The notes beneath the pieces were generated by a model, which worked only from the letters and a program-made list of their open reading frames with translations, did no database searches and was not told the DNA's origin. Of a stretch of 5,125 bases of DNA, positions 4,846 to 5,125 are shown piece by piece. The DNA is from an uncultured Collinsella sp. GTDB taxonomy: Bacteria > Actinomycetota > Coriobacteriia > Coriobacteriales > Coriobacteriaceae. Both the position numbers and the translations under genes were made by a program. Numbering within the stretch: the first letter of the stretch is position 1; every line of letters starts with the position of its first letter. Where the stretch lies: assembly GCA_958424475.1 (NCBI GenBank), contig CATZTY010000096.1:1-5125 (forward strand). The letters are read 5' to 3'.

Positions 4846-5125
4846 ATGCCATGCGATAGCACATCCCCGCTGTCCCGCGAGACCGATGCACCCGAAACCA
4901 TCGTCAAGTTGGAATGCGATATCGACGACGCATCGCCCGAGGTGCTCGCCTACGCTGCCGACCGCCTGCGCGAGGCGGGTGCGCGCGAGGTGCACTGGCT
5001 GCCCCTCTACTGCAAAAAAAGCCGCCCCGGTTGGCAGCTGCAGGTGATCTGCTCGCACGAGGATATCGAACGCCTGCAGACGATTATCTTTTTGGAAACC
5101 ACGACCAACGGCATTCGTCGCCAGG
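4846..5125 (+). CDS. larC: LarC-family nickel-pincer cofactor protein, LarC2-like domain (3' end outside window)
   Basis: LarC is a CTP-dependent cyclometallase that inserts nickel into the pyridinium bisthiocarboxylate mononucleotide, completing the cofactor of lactate racemase and related enzymes. Ninety-three codons are visible. After a short unconserved leader (about 1-18), the protein matches the start of the C-terminal LarC domain: VKLECDIDDASPEVLAYAADRL at 20-41 (family pattern ETNIDDMxPExLGY), AGARE at 44-48, LPLYCKKSRPG at 52-62 (family PIxMKKNRPG) and TTTNGIRR at 85-92. The N-terminal LarC domain is not upstream: the preceding gene is on the other strand and no homologous frame fills the gap. 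The gene therefore seems to encode LarC2 alone, with its own ribosome binding site. In Lactobacillus plantarum the two halves are separate frames, larC1 and larC2, joined by ribosomal frameshifting. Here a partner LarC1 would have to be downstream or elsewhere. The function of a lone LarC2 is uncertain. Confidence 0.82.
   Translation, partial: MPCDSTSPLSRETDAPETIVKLECDIDDASPEVLAYAADRLREAGAREVHWLPLYCKKSRPGWQLQVICSHEDIERLQTIIFLETTTNGIRRQ

Overview
The window is a high-GC bacterial segment covering the distal half of a histidine biosynthesis operon. Protein sequence style, separate hisI and hisE genes, G/C-rich third codon positions and GGGGACAGG-type intergenic repeats together suggest a gut actinobacterium of the Coriobacteriia, most like Collinsella. 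This placement is from recognition and was not checked by any search.

Layout. On the + strand, positions 1-3485 carry the 3' end of hisB, then hisH, hisA, hisF, hisI and hisE. hisH and hisA overlap by four bases (ATGA), and hisF follows hisA after three bases. The gaps hisB-hisH, hisF-hisI and hisE-hisK are about 145-153 bp each, and each is occupied by inverted-repeat elements. A PHP-family phosphatase, probably histidinol-phosphatase, lies convergently on the - strand at 3633-4544. A 301-bp divergent gap with a 23-bp perfect inverted repeat follows. At 4846 a + strand gene begins that encodes the C-terminal (LarC2-like) part of the nickel-pincer cofactor protein LarC; it runs off the window.

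How the genes work together. HisE hydrolyses PR-ATP to PR-AMP and HisI opens the ring to ProFAR. HisA isomerises ProFAR to PRFAR. HisH and HisF use glutamine-derived ammonia to make IGP and AICAR. HisB dehydrates IGP, and the PHP phosphatase would give histidinol. The window therefore encodes most of the middle of the pathway plus the phosphatase step. The LarC gene belongs to a different process, the maturation of a nickel cofactor for lactate-racemase-type enzymes.

The least ordinary part of the window is the non-coding DNA. Almost every gap of more than 100 bp carries a different inverted repeat, several sharing a GGGAC core, which looks like a REP/REPIN-like population. Other points of interest are a LarC2 domain with its own ribosome binding site and no LarC1 domain before it, an active-site Asp that appears displaced in HisA, and an acidic insert in HisH. 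I found no clear evidence of a wholly new system.
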